A stretch of 64,000 bases of DNA from Zobellia uliginosa (GCF_900156625.1 NZ_FTOB01000001.1:1054001-1118000), one strand, 5' to 3'; shown: positions 36,917 through 46,409, numbered from the stretch's first letter. Program-made: numbers and translations. Notes: generated from the sequence alone by a model not told the origin.

Positions 36917-37774
36917 ATGAAGGCACTTTTTAAAACAGAAATAGGAAAGAGGGAAATATTGGATCTGTACGATCAAAAACTAGAGGAACTCAATATTGAG
37001 TTTACATATCTAAATATTGATACTGGATTTGGGAAAACCAATATAATTGCCACTGGTGAATCTACTAATCCACCAATTGTATTGATTCACGGTTCCAATG
37101 GTTGTGCGCCAATTGCGCTTGAAACCTATCCTAATTTAAGAAAGAACTTTAGGGTGTACGCCGTAGACGTTGTAGCGCAACCCAACAAAAGCGAGGATAA
37201 GTGGTTAAGTATGAAAGATGATTCATATGGGCGTTGGGTCAATGAAATCATAAGTTCTTTAGGGCTTGAGAAGGTTACTCTTGTGGGGTTTTCTTTAGGC
37301 GGACTCATCATATTGAAAACGCTTGAGTTTGACGAGAGTAAAGTGAAGCAAGTGTATTTGGCCGCGCCAGCTTACATAGTTAATGGAAATCCGTTAAAAA
37401 CATTGTTCAAGATTTTTATTCCCATGAAGCGTTTTATGAGAACCCAAAAGGTGAAATATATAGAGAAATTCCTAAAGGAACTTTTTACGGAACGAGACGA
37501 ATTTGCCATGCGCTATTTGTCAAAAGTTTTTTTACATTTTAAAATGGATTTTACACCGGTTCCTGTAATAAATAAAAGCCGAGCTAATTCAATACAAACT
37601 CCAATAACGCTATTTGCAGCTCAGGACGATATTCTGTTTCCCGGCATAAAAATGATAAAAAGAGCAAAGGAAATATTTCCTTCCTTAAAAAGCGCCCAAA
37701 TATTTGAATATTCAAAACACGTTCAAAGTAAGGCACAAAACCAGATAATAGAAAAAGCTATTTTGGCGGATTAA
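36917..37774 (+). CDS. Alpha/beta hydrolase
   Basis: This 285-residue protein has the oxyanion-hole region LIHGSNG, the nucleophile elbow GFSLGG, an acid residue region near AAQDDIL and a C-terminal His in YSKHVQ. The substrate is unknown. It starts 23 bases after the serine hydrolase stop, so the two hydrolases are probably co-expressed. Confidence 0.87.
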   Translation: MKALFKTEIGKREILDLYDQKLEELNIEFTYLNIDTGFGKTNIIATGESTNPPIVLIHGSNGCAPIALETYPNLRKNFRVYAVDVVAQPNKSEDKWLSMKDDSYGRWVNEIISSLGLEKVTLVGFSLGGLIILKTLEFDESKVKQVYLAAPAYIVNGNPLKTLFKIFIPMKRFMRTQKVKYIEKFLKELFTERDEFAMRYLSKVFLHFKMDFTPVPVINKSRANSIQTPITLFAAQDDILFPGIKMIKRAKEIFPSLKSAQIFEYSKHVQSKAQNQIIEKAILAD

Positions 37775-37979
37775 AACCTTTAAAATGATAAGACTTATAC
37801 TTATAATAATAGCCTTCGTTCTAACGGTTTATTTTTAATAGACCAAGGTAGATTTATTCCCTAAAAACCTAGTAATCCCATAGTTATACTGTATTGTTAA
37901 AAAAATGATAATATTTCATTATTTGTAAGAATTTATTTATTAACATTGTAATTGTTATAACTAATTAAATTTTAATAAA

Positions 37980-38870
37980 ATGAAAAATTTAAATCGGAAA
38001 GTAGCCTATATATTAGGGGTTACGTTTTTTTCAGTGTTACAATCTTGTACTAAAGACACCGACGTTGCAGGTGTAGGAATTGCGGAAGAATCTGTTTTGG
38101 CAATTTCAGATGCTTTTCCAGAAGAACTGCATAATTGTGGGTATGTAGATGGTTATTGGAGCAGCACGGCTTTTTTATCTAGCACTATTGGTACTGCATC
38201 GGAAACTAACTTTATGCAAACCCAGAATTCTAAGATAGCATCTGTTTGGGGAAGACCAGCTGTGCCTTTATCTTTTGTAAAAGACAACGTTAATCCAAAT
38301 TCTACGTACAATGCTATATCTTATGGTAGTGGTAAAATTTATTTCGGTGAGGCTATTTATAATGCAGCAAAGGCACAAGGGCAAATTGCTAATGTTATGA
38401 TTTTAGCACATGAATTTGCACACCAATTACAATTTACTTACGGTTATCCTTCTAAAAATGAAAGCACGGCAAGAGCTGCGGAGTTGGAAGCAGATGGTAT
38501 GGCTGGATATTACCTAAGAAGACCGAATGGGTACAATAAAACCAGTTTTTCCGAGATTGCGGCGGCTTATGAGTTTGCTGAATCTATAGGTGATAATAAT
38601 ACATCTAGCCCAGGACACCATGGTCGTAGCTACCAGAGACGTTCTGCGGTGAGGTTAGGGTTTCTTTTAGGGGCATATGACCTTGATGCCGCTAGTTTTG
38701 ATTACAACTTTTTCTACTACTATAATGGCGTATTGAATGGCTCTTACAAGCAAGAGAAATCAGAATATTTTAATCCGGAAATGGACAAATACATTCGTTC
38801 TTATACTAAGGAGTTAGAAAGAATTAAGAATGGTGAAATGACGGATGAAGAGTATTTTCAGTTAGATTAG
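37980..38870 (+). CDS. Zinc metallopeptidase-like lipoprotein
   Basis: This 296-residue protein has a lipoprotein signal ending in LQSC. A gluzincin-type active site is present: HEFAH (HExxH) in ILAHEFAHQLQF and a third-ligand/helix motif ELEADGMAGYYL, as in YpfJ-type neutral zinc metallopeptidases. It lies alone between an AT-rich leader and a bidirectional terminator. Its substrate is unknown, and surface or periplasmic proteolysis is inferred. Confidence 0.82.
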   Translation: MKNLNRKVAYILGVTFFSVLQSCTKDTDVAGVGIAEESVLAISDAFPEELHNCGYVDGYWSSTAFLSSTIGTASETNFMQTQNSKIASVWGRPAVPLSFVKDNVNPNSTYNAISYGSGKIYFGEAIYNAAKAQGQIANVMILAHEFAHQLQFTYGYPSKNESTARAAELEADGMAGYYLRRPNGYNKTSFSEIAAAYEFAESIGDNNTSSPGHHGRSYQRRSAVRLGFLLGAYDLDAASFDYNFFYYYNGVLNGSYKQEKSEYFNPEMDKYIRSYTKELERIKNGEMTDEEYFQLD

Positions 38871-38922
38871 ACACTATCCCAATAAGTCTGTAAGTTAAAA
38901 ATAACGGGGAGACTTTAAACTG

Positions 38923-38972
38923 AACTCTGTCTGAATAAAATTAATGATTATATTCTTTTTTCAGACAGAGTT
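38923..38972. terminator. Bidirectional terminator between convergent genes
   Basis: A perfect 13-base inverted repeat (AACTCTGTCTGAA at 38923-38935 with TTCAGACAGAGTT at 38960-38972) has an AT-rich loop of 24 bases. It lies between the metallopeptidase stop and the stop of the convergent GH16 gene. Confidence 0.7.
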
Positions 38973-39033
38973 TAATTTACACCCTTATGATAAGGTAGTA
39001 AAGACACTTACTTTAGATAACCTTTGCCAACAA

Positions 39034-39915
39034 TTAATTCTTTGAATCAACCAATTGCCATGACCTTACCCAATTGTATGTTGTAGTTCTATCCTCTTTT
39101 GAACCGGTCATGCCACCGTCTTTGGGTACTGGATTCCAATCATAGGTCTCAACGACCATTCGTAAATACATTTCAATATCAAAATCGGCCGGGGGCGTTA
39201 CTTTAGATTGCATTTTGCCGTCCAAGAAAAATATAATTTCATCCTTAGATTTCCACCAAACGCCATAAACATGGAAATCTTCGTATGCTTTTCCTCCTAA
39301 CTCCGCTTTGCCTTTGTTCGATCCTTTTTCGTATTCACATCCTTCGGGAATATTTCTACTATGGGTATTCGAGTTCATGGTTTGGTCAAAGTATTTCATC
39401 CAGTCGGCATCATTTGTTATTTGTCCAACAGATTCCTGAATGTCCAATTCCGTTGTTCTTTTGTCGCATCTTGATCGGTCTTTACCTTCATTAATTAACC
39501 AAAATGTAGAGGACATAAAGGTTTTGTTGGCTTTCATTTCGCACTCATAATAGCCATAGGTCATACCATTTCTTGAGCCAACGTAACCACCCCCGTGCGT
39601 ATAGGTCTTATTGTTTTTGACTATAGGTTCTGGCAGCATAGTTGTAGTTATTTGTAAACTTCCGTTATTTAAGGAAATATTTTCTGCAAGAAACAATCCC
39701 GGAGCGCGACCTATCCATCCTTGTCCCGAAATCTGCCATTTTTTTTCATCTATCTTTTTCCCTTCAAACTCATCGGACATGTTTTCAATTAATTTCCATT
39801 CCTGATGAGGTTGCTTTGGGTCTTCTCCAGGCTTAAAATGTGGGGCTTCCTGAGCGAATGTAATACTTGTGATCAGTAGGGTAATTGTTGTTAGGAGTTG
39901 GTTGGAAAGCTTCAT
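39034..39915 (-). CDS. GH16 agarase/porphyranase-type glycoside hydrolase
   Basis: This 293-residue secreted enzyme has a signal peptide (TSITFAQ, cleavage about residue 21-22) and a single GH16 domain. The catalytic motif is ELDIQE (Glu156 nucleophile, Asp158, Glu161 acid/base). Features such as WQISGQGWIGRAPGLF, SSTFWLIN and CDKRTTELD resemble marine beta-agarases and beta-porphyranases rather than laminarinases, whose motif is EIDIME. There is no T9SS tail or CBM. The enzyme probably cleaves a red-algal galactan; agar and porphyran cannot be told apart by eye. Confidence 0.83.
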   Translation of the reverse strand: MKLSNQLLTTITLLITSITFAQEAPHFKPGEDPKQPHQEWKLIENMSDEFEGKKIDEKKWQISGQGWIGRAPGLFLAENISLNNGSLQITTTMLPEPIVKNNKTYTHGGGYVGSRNGMTYGYYECEMKANKTFMSSTFWLINEGKDRSRCDKRTTELDIQESVGQITNDADWMKYFDQTMNSNTHSRNIPEGCEYEKGSNKGKAELGGKAYEDFHVYGVWWKSKDEIIFFLDGKMQSKVTPPADFDIEMYLRMVVETYDWNPVPKDGGMTGSKEDRTTTYNWVRSWQLVDSKN

Positions 39916-40267
39916 TTTCGTAGATGTAAATTTTTAGTTTGTTAAAATTTTGCCTTGTATTGGTTTGATATAGTTGTTATGGAATATATAAAGGGTAAGA
40001 AAACATATCATTTGATTTAATTGCATTTCGCACGATTTTAGAATCGAAATTAAAGGTGTAATAACAATCGGCGAATTAATCAATGACACCCTAATTACCT
40101 TTTTCATAGGAATTGCAATTTATGAATATCTAGATTCTTTCGTCATGTATAACTCGTAGAACTGTAAGAGATACTGTAACTTTAACGGTAAAATATTAAA
40201 ATTACTGTCGTAGTAAAGGAAATTATCAAACACAAAAAACAAGCGAGAAATAGATGGCCTTTTTTTT

Positions 40268-40292
40268 TAGTAGCACGGACTGGACTCGGACC
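40268..40292 (-). other. Decayed tRNA 3' end (left boundary of island)
   Basis: On the minus strand this reads as the T arm and acceptor end of a tRNA. It matches 22 of 25 positions of the better preserved fragment at 54304-54328 (differences at two acceptor bases and one T-loop base). The rest of the tRNA is absent. Flanking sequence (GATGGCC plus T run) also resembles the other copy. It is best read as one side of an old insertion at a tRNA gene. Confidence 0.55.
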
Positions 40293-40690
40293 TGACCCCT
40301 CCCCCTATTTAAACAAACAGATTAAAGTTGGAAAGATCGGAGCGAATAAATGTTCAAGTTTAAACCACTATTTGTTTTTTAAGGCTAAAGAATCCCATAA
40401 TCTTAAAAAGGGTACTCTTGTAGATTGCCAATGTGATTTCCTGTTTTTCGATATCCTAAAATTTTAATAAAAACGGCATCATTCAATCCGTGAAAATACG
40501 TTTTGAAGGAGTTTCGGTGTATATATCCTAAGAAAGGAACCACAAAAACATCGAAAATACCTGCACAACACCTGCACAAAATCAATCGGAGCGCTATTTT
40601 TTCGGAAAAAACCTTACTGTTTTTAGAATATTGAAAATCTATCTAATCGTATAGTATATGGGGTGTTTTACTATCAATTTATCAGTAAAA

Positions 40691-40724
40691 AGGTATTTTT
40701 TTGCTTTGTATGTTTTTTGTTGAT
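40691..40724 (+). promoter_or_regulatory. Shared upstream motif, copy 1 (chitinase)
   Basis: This block has the elements AGGTATTT, a GC-TTGTATGTTTT core and TGTTGAT, about 200 bases upstream of the chitinase start. The same string with a small length change recurs at 42817-42846 before the next gene, and the surrounding DNA is not similar. It is a candidate binding site for a common regulator such as the one at 47480. Confidence 0.4.
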
Positions 40725-40924
40725 ATTCTTTCCTCTCTTCAAAGGAAGCAACGATAATATATTTGCGGCTCATTATAATTTCAATTATGGAGCCATCTTA
40801 TGTAACAAACTCTCCTGTACTTAAAAAAGTACAAGGCCCTCCTTAGTTTAGGTGCGTATATTTTTTATTCCTCAATTTTTTACATGTTTAACTCAGGGAC
40901 TTTTATAAGAGTCTCTCAAACTTA

Positions 40925-42538
40925 TTGATTATGAATTCACTAAAAAAGATTATTGGGTCTCTTTTCTTGATTCCCTTTTTGTTTTCGTCCTGTTCCAAGG
41001 AAATCGCTTCCGAGGAACAAAGTTTAGATCCGGAACCGATAACCCCGGTTGCGGCACAGGCCTCATCTGTAGATAAGCCCATTGTTTTGGGGTATTTCCC
41101 GTCTTGGTCCGAAACTTGGGCGGCTTCCGGGCAACCTTCGAAGTTAAGAGATCTTCCGGGGCATATTACTCATGTTTTTCTAGCCTTTGCCAAACCAAAT
41201 TTGAGATACCAAAAGGGTTCTATGTCACTCTCTGGTACAGGTATACAGACACCTTATGACGGTGAGGCCCTCAAAGAGACCGTTTCTATCCTAAAGGCTA
41301 GGGGCACCAATGTCATCCTTTCCATCGGTGGGGAAACCTATTGGGGGTCTCAAGCGGCCTACGACATCGATTACCAACAGATTAAGGATTTTGTCGATGA
41401 CATGGGCTTTCAAGGTATCGATTGGGACTATGAGCCCAGGGGGAGTTTCGCGACCATCGGTGATCCGGAAAACGTACAACACTTTATTGATTTTTTCAAC
41501 AAATCAAGAGCCATCATGCCTAAGGGCGAATACCTTTTGGCCTGTGCTCCTGCAGGTGTAGGGGCCTTGGGAGGTCTAAACAATGACGACCCTGCTTCTC
41601 CCTATGCCTACAGTAAGCGAAATTCCGTAACCGGGGAATCGGACGACAAACTCTATAAGGCCACGGAGCCCAATGAGGCCATCAGTCTTTTTGGCTTCGG
41701 TGCTACCGGACATTTTATTCCCGTTATGAAAGCGGTGGGCGATAAAATCGACCTTGTGGCCTATCAGGGCTACAACACCGGGGCGGCTAGTAATCGTAAG
41801 ATCATGTATGACGCATACAAACACTATGCGGATCAGTACGGCTTCAACATAGCGGCGGGTACCCATTATCCCAATGAGCCTTGGGGCCCACATTACACTT
41901 ATGACTATCAAACAATTGCCGACCTGTCGGAGCATATCGCGGCCAAAAGCCAAAATGACGGTCTAATGATCTGGCAATTGCTGTTGGGCAATGGCAACAC
42001 CTCGTCCTATGGCTATTTGCATGTAGGCAGCCAAATATTGAACGGTGTTTCTAGGTCGACCGCCATAGCCAATGCTGAAAATTATCCCGATGGTGGTAAT
42101 GGAAACCCAAATCCGGATCCAGACCCAGATCCAAATCCAGACCCAGATCCAAATCCAGATCCAGATCCGAACGATGGCACGGATTGCGATTCGGCTGCGG
42201 CATGGAGCGCTACTGCGACCTATACTGGAGGTATGTACAGTACCTACGAAAATTCACTTTATCGAGCCAAATGGTGGACACTGGGCGACCTGCCTACTAG
42301 TGGTGGCGTATGGGAATTTATCGGCAGTTGTTCTGGTGATGAGGGTGGTAATAATGGTAACGATGGGGGCGATTGCTCATCTATTGCCCAATGGAGTGCA
42401 TCAGCCGCCTATCTCGGTAATGCGGAAGTAGTTTACAGCGGAACCGTATATAAGGCGAAGTGGTGGACCAGTGGAGATGTACCTTCTGAAAGCACTGGTG
42501 ACGGTCAGCCTTGGGAGGTGGTACGGTCTTGTAATTAA
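40925..42538 (+). CDS. Secreted GH18 chitinase lipoprotein with two CBM5/12 modules
   Basis: This 537-residue protein has a lipoprotein signal (LFSSC, Cys23). The GH18 domain (about 52-385) has the substrate strand NVILSIGG and the catalytic motif QGIDWDYE: acid Glu170 and two Asp are kept, but the usual first Asp is Gln163. A Pro-Asp-Asn linker (about 398-418) leads to two CBM5/12 chitin-binding modules, each with an AKWWT core. It probably cleaves chitin at the cell surface. It is the first gene of the island and has its own terminator. Confidence 0.9.
   Translation: MIMNSLKKIIGSLFLIPFLFSSCSKEIASEEQSLDPEPITPVAAQASSVDKPIVLGYFPSWSETWAASGQPSKLRDLPGHITHVFLAFAKPNLRYQKGSMSLSGTGIQTPYDGEALKETVSILKARGTNVILSIGGETYWGSQAAYDIDYQQIKDFVDDMGFQGIDWDYEPRGSFATIGDPENVQHFIDFFNKSRAIMPKGEYLLACAPAGVGALGGLNNDDPASPYAYSKRNSVTGESDDKLYKATEPNEAISLFGFGATGHFIPVMKAVGDKIDLVAYQGYNTGAASNRKIMYDAYKHYADQYGFNIAAGTHYPNEPWGPHYTYDYQTIADLSEHIAAKSQNDGLMIWQLLLGNGNTSSYGYLHVGSQILNGVSRSTAIANAENYPDGGNGNPNPDPDPDPNPDPDPNPDPDPNDGTDCDSAAAWSATATYTGGMYSTYENSLYRAKWWTLGDLPTSGGVWEFIGSCSGDEGGNNGNDGGDCSSIAQWSASAAYLGNAEVVYSGTVYKAKWWTSGDVPSESTGDGQPWEVVRSCN
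42104..42173 (+). repeat. Short tandem repeat coding for the PD/PN linker
   Basis: Imperfect 6-base units of the type CCAGAT/CCAAAT/CCGGAT repeat about a dozen times inside the chitinase gene and encode a Pro-Asp/Asn linker between the catalytic domain and the CBMs. Copy number could vary by slippage without changing the frame. Confidence 0.6.
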
Positions 42539-42639
42539 ACCCATATCTCCTATGTTGTTTATGACAGGCCCATGTCAATTATTCAACATGCTTCAAACTT
42601 AAATAGTATAGTCTTAACCTACTAGAATGCGATTGATTA

Positions 42640-42669
42640 GGGACGATAGTGATATCGTCCCTTTTTTTT
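42640..42669 (+). terminator. Terminator of the chitinase gene
   Basis: An 8-base perfect stem (GGGACGAT at 42640-42647 with ATCGTCCC at 42654-42661) and a six-base loop are followed by eight T's. Confidence 0.85.
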
Positions 42670-42816
42670 CAACAAATCATATAAACATCAACCATACGGC
42701 ATCAATATGTTTTTGGTTTAGATCGATAAAATTCCAATAGTCAAGTATTTCTACGGAACATCGGGATGTCCGTCAAATCGGGTAATCCCACCTAGGGAAT
42801 TTTTAAAAGCAGGGCC

Positions 42817-42846
42817 AGGTATTTGGCTTGTATGTTTTCTGTTGAT
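42817..42846 (+). promoter_or_regulatory. Shared upstream motif, copy 2 (GH16)
   Basis: This copy has AGGTATTT, a GC-TTGTATGTTTT core and TGTTGAT, and ends about 100 bases before the 943-residue GH16 gene. It matches copy 1 at 40691-40724 apart from a few bases and a 4-base length difference. Confidence 0.4.
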
Positions 42847-42944
42847 GTCATTCTTAATCATTTACAAAAAATTAAAAATACTTTGGCAGTTAGATTAAAT
42901 CACGAAAGGTGGAAAATTTTTAAAGGAAACTAAAAATTAATAAA

Positions 42945-45776
42945 ATGAAAAATTGTTACACAAAGAAGGAATTTAGGAAGGGGCAAAAGGGAATAGGAAC
43001 ACCGATGTATTTAAAGTCAATCTTATTGGTGTTGATTGGTTCCGTTTTGTTCCTGTCAAATGTTCAAGCTCAGGTAGGCCAAGTTTTATGGGAAGATAAT
43101 TTCGATACGTTTGACGAAAGTTTGTGGACTCCCGACATAGGCGATGGCTGCGCACAGGGTATCTGTGGTTGGGGAAATCAAGAACTTCAGTCGTACGAAT
43201 CCGATAATATATATATAGAAGACGTGCCTGGCGAACCGGGGAACAAGGCCCTGGTACTCGAGGCCAAAAGGGAGAATTCTGGCAGCAAGTCGTTTACTTC
43301 AGGAAAAGTCACCACCAATAAGAAGGTAGCTATACATTACGGTCTTATCGAGGTCAGGGTGCGGGTGCCAGACCTACAGACCGGTCTATGGCCGGCTGTA
43401 TGGCTCTTGGGAACTTCTAATCTGGTATGGCCCGCTAAAGGGGAAATCGATATGATGGAAATGGGCTTTAACCAAGAAGAGCGAACCCGGCAACTGGAAC
43501 CTAATTCTACGGTCAACACCTACACGGGTGCCAATGCCTTTTTTCCAATACCCGATAACGGAGGGGTGGGAAACATCGCTTATGAAGTCGATTATAATAC
43601 GCCCTATGTGGCCGACCGACCGCTAAACGATCGTTTTGTTACCTACAAGCTCTATTGGGAGCCTACGTCCCTGCGCTTTGTGGTTGAGGATGAAGGAACG
43701 GAGTACGATTTGTATGCCGGACCGCTACCCCTGGATCCCGAAGGCGATACTGCTGTTTTTACACGTCCTTTTTATATGTTGCTGAACTTGGCGGTAGGCG
43801 GTAGCTTAACGGGTGTTACGGATCCTAACGGTATCAATGCGCCCCTGCCTGGTAAAATGATGGTGGACTATGTGCGTGTTTCTGAATATAACGGACATGG
43901 AAGCGTAGAATTTGGTGATGGCAGTGACGATCTAGTGGCCGAATCGGGCAACTTTGGCGTGTTCACTGAAAACACCCCAGTGGCGAATAGACTGAATTTT
44001 GGCAGTGATGCCGATATCTTCGTTTTTTCTGAGACCTTTGCCGAAGGTTCTGAAGCGCCTTACGAGGGCGAGGAGGTCATCAGTTGGGAAACTCCCTCAT
44101 CCAATACTTGGTTCGGTGCCGGAATTACCAGTCTGTTCGGTAAAAATATGTCCAATTATGTCGAGGAGGGCACCATGAAGTTCAAGATCAAGATTCCCGC
44201 CGACGTATCCTTCCGTATCGGTATCACCGATAATTTTACCAATGAAAAATATATCACTTTTCCAGCGGGCGAGACCAAATATGGTCTGGTAAGGAACGGT
44301 GAATGGGGGCAAGTAGAGATTCCCCTTTCTGATTATGAGGGCTTGTTGGCTTTTCAAAACTTATCCTATTTGTTCATATTCTCCAGTGACCCCGAGAATC
44401 TACCATCCTCGCCCTTCAAGGTGGCCATCGATGATATTGTCTGGGAAGATGGAAGTGGTGCGATAGGTTGTCAACCTTCGGATATCATCGCCTCTGCCAA
44501 TGTAAATGGTGATGCGACCTCTCAAACGAATTTGACCGTTGGTAGGGGAGATAGCGTGAGCTTAACTCCGGAACCCTTGGAAGGTACTTGGAACTGGTCC
44601 GGTCCCAACAATTTTTCATCGAACCAAAGACAGGTCGATCTCCTTGCTGTCGAGGAGGGTGATGGGGGTAGTTATACGGGAACCTACACCAACGGTTGTG
44701 GCGCCGAGACGACTATTACCTATCGTATTACCATCGATTCCGTTACCTTACCGGAGCCACCGGTCGGAGTGATCAAATCTTGGACCAGTGTCAGCAAGGC
44801 GGGGAATGTTATTAGACATCTTGATGGTCGGGCTGGAATTGCCGATGATGTCGTGCCCGTTGAAGCGGGACAATGGAATATGGTAGCGGGACTTGCCGGT
44901 AGCGGCGTATCGTTTCAATCCGTTGATTTTCCGAACAAATACCTAAGGCATCGGGGTGGAGAGGTTTGGTTAGATGATGTTGAAGATAACACTATGTACA
45001 GAGAGGATGCTACCTTTTTTGAACGGGAAGGATTGGCCGACATCTCGGCGACCTCGTTCGAATCCTTCAACTATCCCGGATATTATCTGCTGCACAGAAA
45101 TTCTCTATTGTACATCGATACCGTGGATACTGATTCGGCAAGAAATGATGCGACCTTTACGGAGAATGGCGAACAGGATAATGATGGTGACGGCAGCTGT
45201 TCTCAGCTTGCGCCCAATAACGATTACACCGTCAAGATAACCGAAAATAGTGAGGGAAGCTTTCTGACTTTTGTACCTGAAAAACCGGGTATCGGAGATA
45301 GCGTGGCCATTCTGTACTATGGTACGGTCGAAAACGGAATTTTTCCCGGTTATAACGTGATGCCCAATGAACCGAAGGCCATTAATGTCGAGCTTGGGCA
45401 GACCGTCTATTTCTACTACACCTACAACGTTCCCGAGGGTGGGGAGCACAATACATCGGCGAACCGACATAGTTTCGAGGTCGGCAGTTGTGCCGCTGCC
45501 GCTGCCGTACAATTCAATGCTTCGGTGTTTGGTTCGGAAGCCCCCGATTGCTTTGTCTATCCGAACCCTGTTCAAGATAGGTTACAGGTGAATATAGACC
45601 GTACGACCGATTATCATACGGCCATTCTAGTAAACGGATTGGGACAGGAATTGGACAGGAAGGACATCAAAAACGGGGAAAGTCCTGTTTTTGAAATGGC
45701 CAGTCTGCCTAGAGGTATTTACTTTATTCGGATGATAGCGGCCGATAGGACAGAAACCGTTAAAGTGATCAAATAG
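42945..45776 (+). CDS. Multimodular secreted GH16 beta-1,3-glucanase with T9SS tail
   Basis: This 943-residue protein has a long charged n-region before the signal peptide (cleavage about residue 43). The GH16 laminarinase domain (about 46-310) has the catalytic EIDMME (Glu167, Asp169, Glu172) and W-rich GLWPAVWLLG. Next come a beta-sandwich CBM-like region (about 345-500), an Ig/PKD-like segment (about 505-595), and an AbfB/CBM42-like beta-trefoil (about 600-730; FPNKYLRHRGG, NYPGYYLLHR). A further binding-type module (about 735-840) and a T9SS sorting domain (from about 862; YPNPVQDRLQV, LPRGIYFIRM) complete it. Beta-1,3-glucan is the likely substrate. Confidence 0.88.
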   Translation: MKNCYTKKEFRKGQKGIGTPMYLKSILLVLIGSVLFLSNVQAQVGQVLWEDNFDTFDESLWTPDIGDGCAQGICGWGNQELQSYESDNIYIEDVPGEPGNKALVLEAKRENSGSKSFTSGKVTTNKKVAIHYGLIEVRVRVPDLQTGLWPAVWLLGTSNLVWPAKGEIDMMEMGFNQEERTRQLEPNSTVNTYTGANAFFPIPDNGGVGNIAYEVDYNTPYVADRPLNDRFVTYKLYWEPTSLRFVVEDEGTEYDLYAGPLPLDPEGDTAVFTRPFYMLLNLAVGGSLTGVTDPNGINAPLPGKMMVDYVRVSEYNGHGSVEFGDGSDDLVAESGNFGVFTENTPVANRLNFGSDADIFVFSETFAEGSEAPYEGEEVISWETPSSNTWFGAGITSLFGKNMSNYVEEGTMKFKIKIPADVSFRIGITDNFTNEKYITFPAGETKYGLVRNGEWGQVEIPLSDYEGLLAFQNLSYLFIFSSDPENLPSSPFKVAIDDIVWEDGSGAIGCQPSDIIASANVNGDATSQTNLTVGRGDSVSLTPEPLEGTWNWSGPNNFSSNQRQVDLLAVEEGDGGSYTGTYTNGCGAETTITYRITIDSVTLPEPPVGVIKSWTSVSKAGNVIRHLDGRAGIADDVVPVEAGQWNMVAGLAGSGVSFQSVDFPNKYLRHRGGEVWLDDVEDNTMYREDATFFEREGLADISATSFESFNYPGYYLLHRNSLLYIDTVDTDSARNDATFTENGEQDNDGDGSCSQLAPNNDYTVKITENSEGSFLTFVPEKPGIGDSVAILYYGTVENGIFPGYNVMPNEPKAINVELGQTVYFYYTYNVPEGGEHNTSANRHSFEVGSCAAAAAVQFNASVFGSEAPDCFVYPNPVQDRLQVNIDRTTDYHTAILVNGLGQELDRKDIKNGESPVFEMASLPRGIYFIRMIAADRTETVKVIK

Positions 45777-45793
45777 AATGCTTAGATAGGAAT

Positions 45794-45825
45794 GTTTACG
45801 GGAAACTCCCCGGTTTCCCGTAAAC
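45794..45825 (+). terminator. Terminator of the multimodular GH16 gene
   Basis: A perfect 13-base stem (45794-45806 with 45813-45825, core TTTACGGGAAA) has a six-base loop and is followed by a T-rich stretch. Confidence 0.85.
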
Positions 45826-46409
45826 CCTATTTTACCTTTTTTGCCTCATTTTTTATTGAACATTAACCTGGCATGCTAGTATGAAAAATATCACACTATA
45901 GCTTTTTAAGGTGGCCGGTACCCTGGTGTACGAATATTTTGGGAAAACGCTTGAGGGAAGGTTTGAGTTCCCTTGATGTCGCGATCGATAATCAGGGCTA
46001 AAGGCTATGTTTTATACGGTTTCAATCGGTGGTGAAATAATGGCCAATGAAGGATTTTTAGTGGACTCATATAAAACGGAAAAACAAGCTCCTTTTCAAA
46101 AGTAGGAGGATTATGTCTATTCTGATACCCTGTCCGTTACCAACACACCCCTCTTCGGAAAATCGCAGCTGATGTTGAGTATTATTGGTATCTTCAACCG
46201 AATACCTTTGTTCGTAGAAACCCTGAACCTAGCTGCCATGACGGTCAGAACTACCAAGGGGCACAGTATTCATCGCGTCAAAAAATTGGGTGCGTTTTGA
46301 ATAGGTAGGGGTATATACATAAAAGTCTCCTTTTCTTATATTTTTTCTAAAAATAAACGTAACCATTTGGTAAACTGTATATTGTATTGCTGGTATTTAG
46401 CTTTGTGCT
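45826..46409. other. Degraded coding-like DNA upstream of the IS66 relic
   Basis: From about 46020 to 46300 one plus-strand frame is open except for a single TAG and reads MLSIIGIFNRIPLFVETLNL...VKKLGAF near its end. It has no start and no family I recognise. It is probably a remnant of a gene destroyed by insertion or deletion next to the transposase relic. Confidence 0.35.

Larger units (their letters stand above)
39916..40924. other. 1-kb intergenic region with left tRNA fragment and chitinase leader
   Basis: No coding signal was found in this AT-rich stretch. It contains a decayed tRNA 3' end at 40268-40292, then the leader of the chitinase gene. That leader holds a motif shared with the laminarinase promoter (40691-40724) and a TATATTTG at 40758-40765, which fits the Bacteroidota -7 box. 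Confidence 0.45.
42539..42944. other. Intergenic region between chitinase and GH16
   Basis: The region holds the chitinase terminator at 42640-42669 and the second copy of the shared motif at 42817-42846. No gene was seen. Confidence 0.45.

Noticed and set aside
40403-40585. Minus-strand frame of 60 codons in the gap before the chitinase
   Set aside because: It has no signal, no conserved pattern and no leader, and it lies in an AT-rich intergenic region.
42072-42431. Frame of 119 codons rich in IQIQTQ on the plus strand
   Set aside because: It is the out-of-frame shadow of the Pro-Asp linker repeat and CBM modules in the chitinase gene.
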